From positions 1 to 21,290 of the forward strand of contig DDPL01000049.1 in the NCBI GenBank assembly GCA_002342175.1: DNA of 21,290 bases, in the 5' to 3' direction. Position 1 is the stretch's first letter. The number at the start of each line of letters is the position of its first letter. This DNA comes from Legionellales bacterium UBA2469. GTDB lineage: Bacteria > Pseudomonadota > Gammaproteobacteria > Legionellales > Legionellaceae. Shown in pieces: positions 1 to 8,509 of the stretch. The translations under genes and the position numbers were made by a program. Below the pieces are notes generated by a model, which searched no databases, was not told where the DNA came from, and saw only the letters and a list, made by a program, of their open reading frames with translations.

Positions 1-1842
1 AAGCCCATCTTTTTCTTTATCAGCAATGCTGAAGTGCTTCACCAATGCACCAATTTAATTTCAGAAATCAATGCATTAAAATCACCCATCTATGACCAAC
101 GCCAACGAATTCTTCAACGTTTTAAAGACCATGGCATCCAACGCGTGGAAGCCTTAATACCCTCGGAATCATCCCGTGCTGAAGAACCTCAAAAAGTCGT
201 GGCTATTGCCCATCGTGGGAAAAAATCTAAAGCACACAAAAAACCGCAAGTGGCTCAACCCAATCGACAACGCATTCAAGAATTGCTTCAAACAGAAATC
301 AACCAAATTGCGCATGCCGTTCAATCGCCTAGCCTGCCGATTGCGCATCTTGAGCAACTTTTTCAGGGTATACAGAACTTTGAAATCTTGCTCATCCATC
401 ACTATGGCGATATTACCACGCAGCAAAAAATCCATTTTGAGAACATCCTCCAAGATTCAAAAGATCGAATGATTAAACATATTCACCAAGCATTTATTGC
501 GGGTCAATTTCATGAAATAGACACCCTCTATGAAGTAGCTAATGAATACATCGATGGTTTGCTGATTGGATTGATTCAAAGTTTTCAAAAACAATTGGTT
601 CAAATTCTAAATCTATCCGAAAATGAACGACAGGGTATCAATCAGCTTCTTGATCTCATCATGCACTTTTACCCTAAAAATTCATTTTATCGTGCCTATT
701 TGCGCGTGTTATCAAGTCAATATGGCTTTAGTGAATCGGGCATTCCCATGTACTCTATGCTCATGCGCATCATCTACGTTTTAGACGACCCACGATTTAT
801 CTTCTTTTTAATTCAAGAAAATCTTTTTGCTGCCACGGATTGTATCTGTGTCAACGAATACAAATACCTTTCTTTAATTCAATTTTTACTGATTGGTATG
901 AAGCATCTTCATCCCAGTTTCTTAAATTTGCTCAAATATTTTCACGCCAACCATGCGTCCATTATTGATGTCACTCACATTGAAATGTTCCAAAGTTTTA
1001 TCGAAAAACCAGACGCCATCAAAGGGGCTTATCTTGCTCAACACGGGAAGGCACATACGCGTTCCGATACCCAGTCCCTACAAAGAATTTGCAGCAGCTT
1101 AACGAACGCTAGGGTCACCAGCTTAATTGATTTTGGGGGAACTTATCCTTTTCATGATAGACGCGCCATTCATGCATACATCGCACAAGATTTCATGCTG
1201 GAAAATCCATGTCTTGCATTTTTGTACCTAGCAAACTTGCTCAATAAGCCGGATATCTTTCGGCGCACCATGCTTGGCAATGGCAATAATCTTGCGATTT
1301 TAAGCGCTCCACATCAGCTTAATCATGTGACAGCTTTTTTGTCTCCAAACTTTGTGGAAGACGTTGGGATGAACTATATTTATTATCCAAACACGATGAC
1401 ATCTGCAAAATCGGTGGACAGTATCATCATGGCTTGTGAGTTTATCGATAAGCTTAAAGACCAACCCTATGTTAAAGAACGTGCTGAAAACCCCGCTTGG
1501 CTAGCGATGTTATATGAAGCCGCACTAAGCGCTCCACAGACCACCGTGAAATCCAATGGCATTTTAGGCGTTATCTTGTATTTAATTTTAATTCCGCATT
1601 GGTCTCCCGATACGTTCAAAAAATATTGTTTTTATAATTCTAAACGTATCGATTGCCTCATTGAGGCCAATTTTAGTTATCAACATGTCGCAACTGACTT
1701 TATGATATTGATCGATTTGATGAAAGCAAATAAAGACGAAGCAACAAAAAGTTATTGTTTGAAATTTATTGAATCCAAATTGGAGCGTTTGATTGCATCT
1801 ATTCCTCAATTGGAATCCGTTAAATCACAATTGTTTCCTTAA
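1..1842 (+). CDS. Hypothetical protein, 5' end outside the window
   Basis: I do not recognise this protein. The reading frame is open from base 1 and stops with TAA at 1840-1842. A GTG at 34 could start a 602-residue product, but no ribosome binding site precedes it and the codons before it read as plausible protein, so the gene most likely begins upstream of the window. The visible part is soluble, with no clear signal peptide or long membrane segment. Residues about 45-80 (counting from the GTG) form a basic, Gln/Lys-rich linker with a KKSKAHKK stretch. The rest looks mainly alpha-helical and leucine-rich, as in helical-repeat or cytosolic scaffold proteins. No catalytic motif stands out. 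Size, lack of family resemblance and the Legionella-like setting would be compatible with a secreted effector, but nothing in the sequence proves this. Confidence 0.7.
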   Translation, partial: KPIFFFISNAEVLHQCTNLISEINALKSPIYDQRQRILQRFKDHGIQRVEALIPSESSRAEEPQKVVAIAHRGKKSKAHKKPQVAQPNRQRIQELLQTEINQIAHAVQSPSLPIAHLEQLFQGIQNFEILLIHHYGDITTQQKIHFENILQDSKDRMIKHIHQAFIAGQFHEIDTLYEVANEYIDGLLIGLIQSFQKQLVQILNLSENERQGINQLLDLIMHFYPKNSFYRAYLRVLSSQYGFSESGIPMYSMLMRIIYVLDDPRFIFFLIQENLFAATDCICVNEYKYLSLIQFLLIGMKHLHPSFLNLLKYFHANHASIIDVTHIEMFQSFIEKPDAIKGAYLAQHGKAHTRSDTQSLQRICSSLTNARVTSLIDFGGTYPFHDRRAIHAYIAQDFMLENPCLAFLYLANLLNKPDIFRRTMLGNGNNLAILSAPHQLNHVTAFLSPNFVEDVGMNYIYYPNTMTSAKSVDSIIMACEFIDKLKDQPYVKERAENPAWLAMLYEAALSAPQTTVKSNGILGVILYLILIPHWSPDTFKKYCFYNSKRIDCLIEANFSYQHVATDFMILIDLMKANKDEATKSYCLKFIESKLERLIASIPQLESVKSQLFP

Positions 1843-1849
1843 TCGGCTC

Positions 1850-1879
1850 TTGATAAGATAAAAGTATATACCCTATATT
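1850..1879 (+). promoter_or_regulatory. Possible sigma-70 promoter before the trans-sulfuration gene
   Basis: TTGATA at 1850-1855 and TATATT at 1874-1879 are separated by 18 bases in the 52-base gap before the ATG at 1895. The predicted transcript start would leave a very short leader that barely contains the CAGGA ribosome binding site, so this is a weak call. Confidence 0.25.
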
Positions 1880-1894
1880 TGACAGGATGTCGCT

Positions 1895-3052
1895 ATGGAA
1901 AAAAACACCCACTTTGATACTTTATGCATACATGCAGGACAAAAACCCTGTCCCGCTACGGGTGCCGTAATGCCCCCAATTTACACCAGCTCGACATTTA
2001 AACAAACATCTCCAGGCGTTCATCAAGGCTATGAATACTCTCGAACAAAAAATCCCACACGCGAGGCTTATGAAAGCTGTATGGCTGCTTTAGAATACGG
2101 TCATCAAGCCTTTGCATTTGCTTCTGGGATGGCTGCTATCCATACCTTAATGGAACTCCTTCAACCTGGAGATCATGTCATTGCAAGCCACGATTTATAT
2201 GGCGGAACTTATCGCTTATTTAATCGCGTCAAAAGCCGAAGCCAACAATTGCAATTTGATTTTGTCAATACCCAATCCCTTGAGGGTTTAAAAAATGCTC
2301 TTAGGCCCAATACCCGTATGATTTGGCTTGAATCCCCCTCTAATCCTTTGCTGCAACTTAGTCCAATTGAAGAAATTGCCGCTTGGGCAAAACAACATCG
2401 TTTGATCACCGTTGTTGATAATACTTTTGCATCCCCCTGGATTCAAAATCCCTTAACGCTTGGATGTGATATTGTTTTGCACTCTGCGACCAAATATTTA
2501 AATGGACATTCTGATGTCGTTGGAGGGATTATAATTGTTAAAGAGCCAGGGGAGCTTTGTGATAGGATGGGATTTTTACAAAACAGTTGTGGTGCCATAG
2601 CAAGCCCTTTTGATAGTTATATGGTACTAAGAAGTCTCAAAACCCTGCCTTTACGAATGCAAAAACATTGTGACAACGCACAAATCATTGCCCAATGGCT
2701 TCAACAACATCCCCAAGTAAAAAAAGTGATTTATCCTGGATTGCCTTTCTATCCACAATACCAACTGGCTAAACAACAAATGCGGCATTTTGGTGGCATG
2801 ATAAGCACCATCATTCAAGATGATGCCAAAGCCTTTTTACAACATTGCAAACTCTTCACATTGGCAGAAAGTTTAGGGGGCGTTGAGAGCTTGATTGAAC
2901 ATCCAGCCAGCATGACACATTTGGCTATTCCTGCAGAAGTTCGCCATAAAATTGGCATTGAAGATAATCTCATCCGTCTTTCAGTCGGTGTAGAACATGT
3001 TGATGATCTCATTGCCGATCTTCAACATGCTTTTAAGCAAGTTAAGAAATAG
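1895..3052 (+). CDS. Cystathionine gamma-synthase / gamma-lyase family PLP enzyme
   Basis: A cytosolic PLP-dependent enzyme of the Cys/Met metabolism family (385 aa, usual length), acting on cystathionine or O-acyl-homoserine in trans-sulfuration. The phosphate-binding YSRTKNPTR lies at residues 48-56, with Tyr48 and Arg50. SGM at 78-80 is followed by VVDNTF with the pyridine-contacting Asp175. HSATKYLNGHSDVVGG carries the Schiff-base lysine Lys200. The ESPSNPLL segment near 146-153 resembles E. coli MetB, while other segments resemble cystathionine gamma-lyase. Synthase (methionine direction) and lyase (cysteine direction) cannot be separated by eye, so no symbol is given. The ATG at 1895 has CAGGA about eight bases upstream. 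The gene appears monocistronic. Its end overlaps the convergent glycosyltransferase by 11 bases. Confidence 0.9.
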   Translation: MEKNTHFDTLCIHAGQKPCPATGAVMPPIYTSSTFKQTSPGVHQGYEYSRTKNPTREAYESCMAALEYGHQAFAFASGMAAIHTLMELLQPGDHVIASHDLYGGTYRLFNRVKSRSQQLQFDFVNTQSLEGLKNALRPNTRMIWLESPSNPLLQLSPIEEIAAWAKQHRLITVVDNTFASPWIQNPLTLGCDIVLHSATKYLNGHSDVVGGIIIVKEPGELCDRMGFLQNSCGAIASPFDSYMVLRSLKTLPLRMQKHCDNAQIIAQWLQQHPQVKKVIYPGLPFYPQYQLAKQQMRHFGGMISTIIQDDAKAFLQHCKLFTLAESLGGVESLIEHPASMTHLAIPAEVRHKIGIEDNLIRLSVGVEHVDDLIADLQHAFKQVKK

Positions 3053-4535
3053 CCCGTACATGCTCACAAAATGAAGGCAGTCTATCGATATGATATAATG
3101 TGTCGATACGTTCTCGGTGTTGAATACTTGCTAAAGGCTGATATTCTTTTTTGATATAGTCTTGAAAGAAACAAGGCTCTGCAGAATCAAGAACGACAAA
3201 GCTAGGGCCCTGTTGTAACCACTGACAAAGCTGTGCCGGATCACGAGTTGCCATAACGCGTCCACGACTGTAAAACATGCTCGAATATTCAGGAACATTA
3301 TGAACATAAATCAAATGTTCATGACGCGAACCTCGGTGCTCTTTCCAAATGGCAATCATCTGATCGGTCGATTTTGAGACTTCCATCGGATAGGCATGAA
3401 ATAACCACGTCACGCCTAAAATAAGCACAGCCATGATGCTCCCTAATGTAAAATACACCTTTTGCATTTCAAATTGTTTACCAATATGAAATAAAATGCT
3501 GGTAAACAATAATGCAAATGCGGGCAAGGTTGGAAACACATAAGGATAAATAATATTGCGTGCAAAAGTAAAAAAGCATAATGGAAATAGTAAAAAGGAC
3601 AATAGATAAACCATCCAATTTTTCTCTATGGTCTTCCCTTTCCAGATGTTTTTCTGTGTGGACATCCAATATGCCAAAATAAATGACCATGGCATGGTGC
3701 CCATAAAGAAATACACCCAAATCATACCTATCGGTGCTTCATGCGCAAAACCATAAAGATCTCCTGTCCATCCAGGTTTTAAGAACCGCATAAGATGTTC
3801 GCCAATCAGAAAATAACTTAAAAAGCCGGGCATGCGTTGCTCAGCAATGATAAACCATGGAAGTGCTATCGCTAGGGTTAATAAACTACCTTTAATCCAG
3901 GGTAATCTTTTCCAACAGATGGTCCATTGTTTGGTTATCGTTAACCAAATGCCTAAGGGTACAACTGTAAAGACGCCCATTACAGGCCCTTTCGCTAATA
4001 GGCCTAAGCCCCAACCGACAAAGGTCATATATCCCCAAAACCGAGACGATTCATTCATGCTAATCCAAAAACTCACCATCACAATGGTTACACAAGTGAG
4101 CAAAGAGGGATCCGTCATCACCGTTCCGGCATCTAATAAAAAATAAAATGTGGTGGTTAAAATAGCTATTACCCAAACCGCACCCGACATACGTAATTGT
4201 TGATACGCCATTCGGGCAACCAACCCTAAACAAATCATCGATAATAATATGGCAGGTAAACGCGCTGCAAATGGCGATACACCCATGATTTTCATACTTA
4301 TTGCACTCAACCAAGTCGACAATGGTGGCTTGGCCCAAAAATACTGATGTGGGTAGTGCATTAAGCTCACCCAATTGTTACTATCCAACATTAAGCGAGC
4401 AATTTCAGCATATCGCGCCTCTGTTGAATCATTTAGGGGAATACCGGCCATGGCAACCATCCGAACCAGAAATAATACGGCAATAAGGATAAATGATTGA
4501 ACTGCAAAGGTTTTGAATCGATCTTTTAAAAGCAT
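3042..4535 (-). CDS. ArnT/FlmK-like GT39 lipid A glycosyltransferase
   Basis: A polytopic inner-membrane glycosyltransferase (497 aa) of the PMT/ArnT (GT39, GT-C) family. These enzymes move a sugar from undecaprenyl phosphate to a periplasmic acceptor such as lipid A. After the first membrane helix (about 13-31) the periplasmic loop has DSTEARYAEIAR with Asp36, Glu39 and Arg41, the family's catalytic-loop signature. It is followed by YFWAKPPL at 65-72; ArnT usually has Glu-Lys-Pro there, and this protein has Ala-Lys-Pro. A second acidic loop motif is TDPSL with Asp142. About ten to twelve hydrophobic segments run to residue 370, followed by a soluble periplasmic C-terminal region. GGAG lies about ten bases before the ATG. 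It is the last gene of an operon after the deacetylase (61-base gap). The context suggests FlmK-like transfer of an aminosugar rather than aminoarabinose. The family call is firm; acceptor and sugar are inferred. Confidence 0.85.
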   Translation of the reverse strand: MLLKDRFKTFAVQSFILIAVLFLVRMVAMAGIPLNDSTEARYAEIARLMLDSNNWVSLMHYPHQYFWAKPPLSTWLSAISMKIMGVSPFAARLPAILLSMICLGLVARMAYQQLRMSGAVWVIAILTTTFYFLLDAGTVMTDPSLLTCVTIVMVSFWISMNESSRFWGYMTFVGWGLGLLAKGPVMGVFTVVPLGIWLTITKQWTICWKRLPWIKGSLLTLAIALPWFIIAEQRMPGFLSYFLIGEHLMRFLKPGWTGDLYGFAHEAPIGMIWVYFFMGTMPWSFILAYWMSTQKNIWKGKTIEKNWMVYLLSFLLFPLCFFTFARNIIYPYVFPTLPAFALLFTSILFHIGKQFEMQKVYFTLGSIMAVLILGVTWLFHAYPMEVSKSTDQMIAIWKEHRGSRHEHLIYVHNVPEYSSMFYSRGRVMATRDPAQLCQWLQQGPSFVVLDSAEPCFFQDYIKKEYQPLASIQHRERIDTLYHIDRLPSFCEHVRAIS

Positions 4536-4596
4536 TTAAAGCAGTACTCCATTGTTCGAAAAAGGATAAGACCATTTTGATGGTAAAATTATACTC

Positions 4597-5457
4597 TTAT
4601 TTTATCCAGTTTCTAGTATTTTTTGAGGCTTCAAAAGGTCTGGAGATCAGCTGAATTTGATAGCGTTCTAAATCTTGTACAAACTCATCACTCATCAAAT
4701 AATCATACTCTTCGGTACGATATCGACTAATCGGATCTTCAACATCTTCGTCATCTTCAACGCCTGGATGGCACATGATTAATCCATTTGTTTGTATACG
4801 TCTTAAAAAACCCTGCATCAGCTGTTGATAATTAGGCATGCCAGAAAAACGGTAGTCTCCAGAAAAATCTTGATTACAATCAGTATTTAGTAATTTTAAA
4901 CGATGCGCCCATCGCGCACCACCAAGTACACATAAAATCCATTGTTTGATAGATGACATTGGATGTCTGAGCACTTGTTGGATGCTGTAAGTTGTACGAA
5001 ACCAAGGTTTAAAATCCAAGTCCTCGGTTACTTGAAGTAAACAGTCGCTTACAAAAGGTAATTGATGGATATGCTGATGACCATCAATAAATGCCGGCCA
5101 TACAGAAGTGTCTTGTTTAAATTGCCCGATTTGTGCTTCGATTTCCGCACAAATTACTTTTGAAGAAATTGATTTAAAGATTAAAGAGCCTAAACTTGGA
5201 AAAACATCGCCAACCTCACGTTGCCACTCAACAGACAAGGGCTCACCATGCGTAAAATTTAAGTGCAAACCAACGCCAATTTCGTCATATTTACGCAAAC
5301 TTCCACATTGCTGTTTCCACGCAGTTGCATTGACCATACAACTGATAGCACTGATGCGCCCCTGCGATGCCAAATTTAATATTCCCTCGCTAATGCCTTG
5401 ATTTTGTCCAAAATCGTCCGCACATAAAATAATTTTTTTAGGCTGTTCGGAGGGCAT
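4597..5457 (-). CDS. YdjC/ChbG/HpnK-family carbohydrate deacetylase, NaxD-like
   Basis: A 286-residue member of the YdjC-like metal-dependent deacetylases (ChbG, HpnK, NaxD), which remove N-acetyl groups from amino sugars. The family signature is clear: IILCADDFG with Asp14 and Asp15, GVGLHLN with His65, and FIDGHQHIHQLP with Asp125, His127, His129 and His131. A C-terminal CHPG motif follows. There is no signal peptide, so it acts in the cytosol or at the inner leaflet. The ATG at 5457 lies inside the preceding glycosyltransferase gene (20-base overlap) and lacks a good ribosome binding site, suggesting translational coupling. Between a polyprenyl-phosphate GT2 enzyme and an ArnT-like transferase, the best match is Francisella NaxD, which deacetylates undecaprenyl-phosphate GalNAc before transfer to lipid A. 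Family certain; substrate inferred from context. Confidence 0.87.
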   Translation of the reverse strand: MPSEQPKKIILCADDFGQNQGISEGILNLASQGRISAISCMVNATAWKQQCGSLRKYDEIGVGLHLNFTHGEPLSVEWQREVGDVFPSLGSLIFKSISSKVICAEIEAQIGQFKQDTSVWPAFIDGHQHIHQLPFVSDCLLQVTEDLDFKPWFRTTYSIQQVLRHPMSSIKQWILCVLGGARWAHRLKLLNTDCNQDFSGDYRFSGMPNYQQLMQGFLRRIQTNGLIMCHPGVEDDEDVEDPISRYRTEEYDYLMSDEFVQDLERYQIQLISRPFEASKNTRNWIK

Positions 5458-6397
5458 GATGAGTTATTTCTTGTTGAATGTAATACAAAGGTCTATTTTT
5501 GGTTTCAATTAAAATACGGCTGATGTATTCCGAAATAAAAGCCAAAAATAAAAATAAGATTGAAAACAATCCCGCAATCAAAAATATCACTGAAGCCAGA
5601 CCATCTATCATGTGCTGATGACTAAATAATTTTTCTAATAAAATAAATCCTGCATAAACCATCATCACAAAACTGATTAAAACAGAAAATAATGACATGG
5701 TACGAAGAGGGCGGCCTGAAAATCCAATCATGGAATCAAGCGCTAAATTAATTAATTTTCGAATACTGTATTTACTCACACCTGCTGCACGAGGGGGACA
5801 ATCATAATTAATGCTTGCGGTACGAAATCCCATATAGGCAAATAACATCACCAGATGTCGATTGTTCTCGCGCATCTTTTTTAAAGACTCAACAACAACA
5901 CGTGTCAGTAACCGAAAATTTCCATGGCCTTGTGGGATGTCCAAACCAGTCATTTTGCGTGAAATGCGATAAAACATTTTTGAAAAAAAACGACGCATTT
6001 TCGATTCAATAGGACGTTCATTTTGTTGTCCACAGACCACATCAAATCCTTCTTTAGCTTTTTCCATCATGTCAGGAATTAATTCTGGGGGATGTTGTAA
6101 ATCAGCATCCATCAATACCACATAATTGCCCTGCGCATGGTCAAATCCAGCTGTAGATGCGATTTCATGACCATAGTTCCTAGAAAACTTCAATAACCGG
6201 ATTTGTTTAAAATTTTGAATATAAGGTAAACATCGCTCAATGGTATTGTCTGCAGAACCATCATCAACCAAAATTAATTCGAACCAATCAAAATTTTCAG
6301 TTAGTACCTTCAATGCTCTATCCAAAAAAGAAGCAATCACTTCTTCTTCATTATACATAGGTACAACTACAGACAATTGAATTGCATAGTCTTTCAT
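5438..6397 (-). CDS. GT2 polyprenyl-phosphate glycosyltransferase (ArnC/FlmF2/DPM1-like)
   Basis: A 319-residue GT2 enzyme of the ArnC/GtrB/dolichyl-phosphate-mannose synthase group, which loads a sugar from a nucleotide donor onto undecaprenyl phosphate at the cytosolic face of the inner membrane. The GT-A domain has VVPMYNEEE at 11-19, LVDDGSADNT with Asp45 and Asp46, and the metal-binding DAD at 97-99 followed by LQHPPE. A GHGNFRLL segment and FSGRPLR, typical of the group, lie before two C-terminal membrane helices (about 230-255 and 265-290). The length fits the family. A CGGAA element lies about eight bases before the ATG. It is the first gene of the three-gene operon and is divergent from dapD. 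By analogy with FlmF2 it would make undecaprenyl-phosphate GalNAc; ArnC-like or glucosyl donors are also possible. Confidence 0.88.
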   Translation of the reverse strand: MKDYAIQLSVVVPMYNEEEVIASFLDRALKVLTENFDWFELILVDDGSADNTIERCLPYIQNFKQIRLLKFSRNYGHEIASTAGFDHAQGNYVVLMDADLQHPPELIPDMMEKAKEGFDVVCGQQNERPIESKMRRFFSKMFYRISRKMTGLDIPQGHGNFRLLTRVVVESLKKMRENNRHLVMLFAYMGFRTASINYDCPPRAAGVSKYSIRKLINLALDSMIGFSGRPLRTMSLFSVLISFVMMVYAGFILLEKLFSHQHMIDGLASVIFLIAGLFSILFLFLAFISEYISRILIETKNRPLYYIQQEITHHALRTA

Positions 6398-6487
6398 AAA
6401 AAAATTCCGGCCATAAACATCATAATCGATGGATCATATCATGAAATCATTGTAGATTAATCACAACAATACGAAAAGAGTTATACC

Positions 6488-7303
6488 ATGCAAAATTTGA
6501 TAAATCACTATTTTGAAGAACGACAAAACATATCCATACAAAACCATCCAGCAGAACTCAAGCAAGCCATTAAAGATATCCTTCATGATTTAGACCAAGG
6601 CAACATTCGGGTGTGCGAGAAAATTGATAACGCCTGGACCACGCATCAATGGATTAAAAAAGCCATTTTATTGTCTTTTAAAATTTTTCCTAATGTCGTG
6701 ATTGATGGTGGCCACAGTCAATTTTATGACAAAATCCCCTTAAAATATGCCAACTACGATCAATTACAATTTGAAGCGCAAGGGGTTCGAGTCATTCCAG
6801 ATGCCATTGTGCGACATGGCGCCTACATTGCCCCCAATTCCGTTTTAATGCCCTCATATGTCAATATTGGTGCCTATGTTGGAGAAGGATCAATGGTCGA
6901 CACTTGGGCGACAGTGGGCTCATGCGCGCAAATTGGAAAAAACGTACACCTATCAGGTGGTGTCGGTATCGGTGGTGTCCTTGAGCCCCTACAAAATAAT
7001 CCCACCATCATTGAGGACAATTGTTTCATTGGTGCCCGCTCAGAAGTTGTAGAAGGCGTGATTGTCGAAGAAGGCTCTGTCTTAGGTATGGGCGTCTACA
7101 TTGGCCAAAGCACGAAAATTTTCAATCGTGCAACTGGTGAAGTATCCTATGGTCGCATACCTGCCGGTTCAGTAGTGGTTTCTGGGACATTAGCAAGCCA
7201 AACTGGTGAGTGCCATCTTTATGCCGCCATCATTGTTAAACAAGTAGATGCAAAGACCCGCTCTAAAACAAGTATTAATGAACTTTTGCGAGACGATAAA
7301 TAA
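6488..7303 (+). CDS. dapD: 2,3,4,5-tetrahydropyridine-2,6-dicarboxylate N-succinyltransferase
   Basis: DapD transfers succinyl from succinyl-CoA to tetrahydrodipicolinate in the succinylase route to meso-diaminopimelate and lysine, in the cytosol. The 271-residue length is normal. The N-terminal helical part contains the family stretch [14 protein letters not shown]. From about residue 100 the left-handed beta-helix hexapeptide repeats are evident ([42 protein letters not shown]), followed by the [13 protein letters not shown] ending. The ATG at 6488 has AAAAGAG seven bases upstream. The stop overlaps the dapE start as TAATG, so the two are translationally coupled. No riboswitch or other control element is evident in the 90-base gap shared with the divergent glycolipid operon. 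Confidence 0.97.
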   Translation: MQNLINHYFEERQNISIQNHPAELKQAIKDILHDLDQGNIRVCEKIDNAWTTHQWIKKAILLSFKIFPNVVIDGGHSQFYDKIPLKYANYDQLQFEAQGVRVIPDAIVRHGAYIAPNSVLMPSYVNIGAYVGEGSMVDTWATVGSCAQIGKNVHLSGGVGIGGVLEPLQNNPTIIEDNCFIGARSEVVEGVIVEEGSVLGMGVYIGQSTKIFNRATGEVSYGRIPAGSVVVSGTLASQTGECHLYAAIIVKQVDAKTRSKTSINELLRDDK

Positions 7304-8442
7304 TGGATAGCGCCATTCTTTTACAACAACATCTTGAACAATTGATTGCATACCCGTCTTTAACTCCTAATGACGCTGGATGCCAGAAGTATCTACAATC
7401 TTATTTAAAAAATCTCAATTTTAACTGTCAATCTTGGCAAGTTGGAAAGGTGCATAATCTCTATGCCGAATTTGGCACCGAGGGGCCATTGTTTGTTTTT
7501 GCAGGACATACTGATGTCGTTGATGCTGGACCTGAATCGCAATGGCAATCCCCCCCGTTTCAATTGAATATTGAGCAAGACATCTGGACTGGTCGTGGCA
7601 TGGTGGATATGAAAGGCGCGATTGCCGCGATGCTTGTTGCAATTGAATGGCGACTTAAAATAAATCCAACGCTTAAAGGAAGATTTGGATTTTTAATCAC
7701 CAGTGCAGAAGAAGGTGATGATTTTATGGATGGAACCCCTTTTATCCTCGAACAGCTCCAAGCTCAAGGAAAAAAAATTCAATATTGTATCGTTGGCGAA
7801 CCCTCTTCTGTCAAAACAACGGGAGACACCATCAAAAATGGTCGACGTGGTTCACTCAATGGACAATGTATCATCCATGGTATCCAAGGTCATGTCGCCT
7901 ATCCTCACCTTGCAAAAAACGCCATTCATCTGGCCCTGCCCTTTTTAACCTCTCTTAGCCAAAAAGTTTGGGATGTGGGGGATGATTTTTTTAGTCCCAC
8001 ACAGTTACAAATCACACGTCTCGATAACAAAACTAATGCCAGAAATGTGGTTCCAGGATGCTTGGAGGTTGATTTTAACTTACGTTTTAATAACCAACAT
8101 ACCGCTGCATCTATTCAAGAGCAAATTCTTGCTATGGCCATAGCATATGGCCTTGATGCCACCTGGACTTGGCAACTCAGCGGAAAACCCTTTGTCACCA
8201 AACCAGGGCATTTTCTAGAAATCTGCCAAAATAGCATTGAAAAAATCAATCAGAAGCGTGCGGAACTATCGACCAGCGGTGGTACATCGGATGCTCGATT
8301 TATCGCCCCTTATGGTATCGATGTAATTGAATTAGGACTACCCAATGCCACCATGCACCAGATTAATGAGCGAACCTCGCGACAAGAACTGCAAAAACTC
8401 ACCGATATTTATTTTGAAATTTGCCAGCAGGTTTTATCCTAA
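7303..8442 (+). CDS. dapE: Succinyl-diaminopimelate desuccinylase
   Basis: DapE is a dizinc M20-family amidohydrolase that removes succinate from N-succinyl-LL-diaminopimelate, supplying the peptidoglycan cross-link residue and lysine. At 379 residues it has the normal length. The zinc ligands and catalytic residues are present: FAGHTD with His69 and Asp71, MVDMKG with Asp102, SAEEGD with Glu136 and Glu137, VGEPSS, and the C-terminal NATMHQINE with the last histidine. STSGGTSDARF matches the substrate-binding loop. A lid/dimerisation domain lies between about 180 and 290. It starts one base into the dapD stop codon (TAATG), a tight dapDE operon. A short hairpin follows the stop. Confidence 0.97.
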   Translation: MDSAILLQQHLEQLIAYPSLTPNDAGCQKYLQSYLKNLNFNCQSWQVGKVHNLYAEFGTEGPLFVFAGHTDVVDAGPESQWQSPPFQLNIEQDIWTGRGMVDMKGAIAAMLVAIEWRLKINPTLKGRFGFLITSAEEGDDFMDGTPFILEQLQAQGKKIQYCIVGEPSSVKTTGDTIKNGRRGSLNGQCIIHGIQGHVAYPHLAKNAIHLALPFLTSLSQKVWDVGDDFFSPTQLQITRLDNKTNARNVVPGCLEVDFNLRFNNQHTAASIQEQILAMAIAYGLDATWTWQLSGKPFVTKPGHFLEICQNSIEKINQKRAELSTSGGTSDARFIAPYGIDVIELGLPNATMHQINERTSRQELQKLTDIYFEICQQVLS

Positions 8443-8443
8443 C

Positions 8444-8462
8444 GAATAAATAATCTTTATTC
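8444..8462. terminator. Short AT-rich hairpin between convergent genes
   Basis: GAATAAA and TTTATTC form a perfect 7-bp stem around a 5-base loop, one base after the dapE stop and before the stop of the convergent symporter gene. It is AT-only apart from one pair and has no U-run, so termination is uncertain. Confidence 0.3.
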
Positions 8463-8509
8463 ATGGCGTTACGACAAAATTGATGGATACCCTAAAAGTC
8501 CCTGATATT

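Noticed and set aside
3832..4146. 104-codon plus-strand frame inside the GT39 gene
   Set aside because: It is antisense to a well-conserved membrane protein, has no family resemblance and no ribosome binding site.
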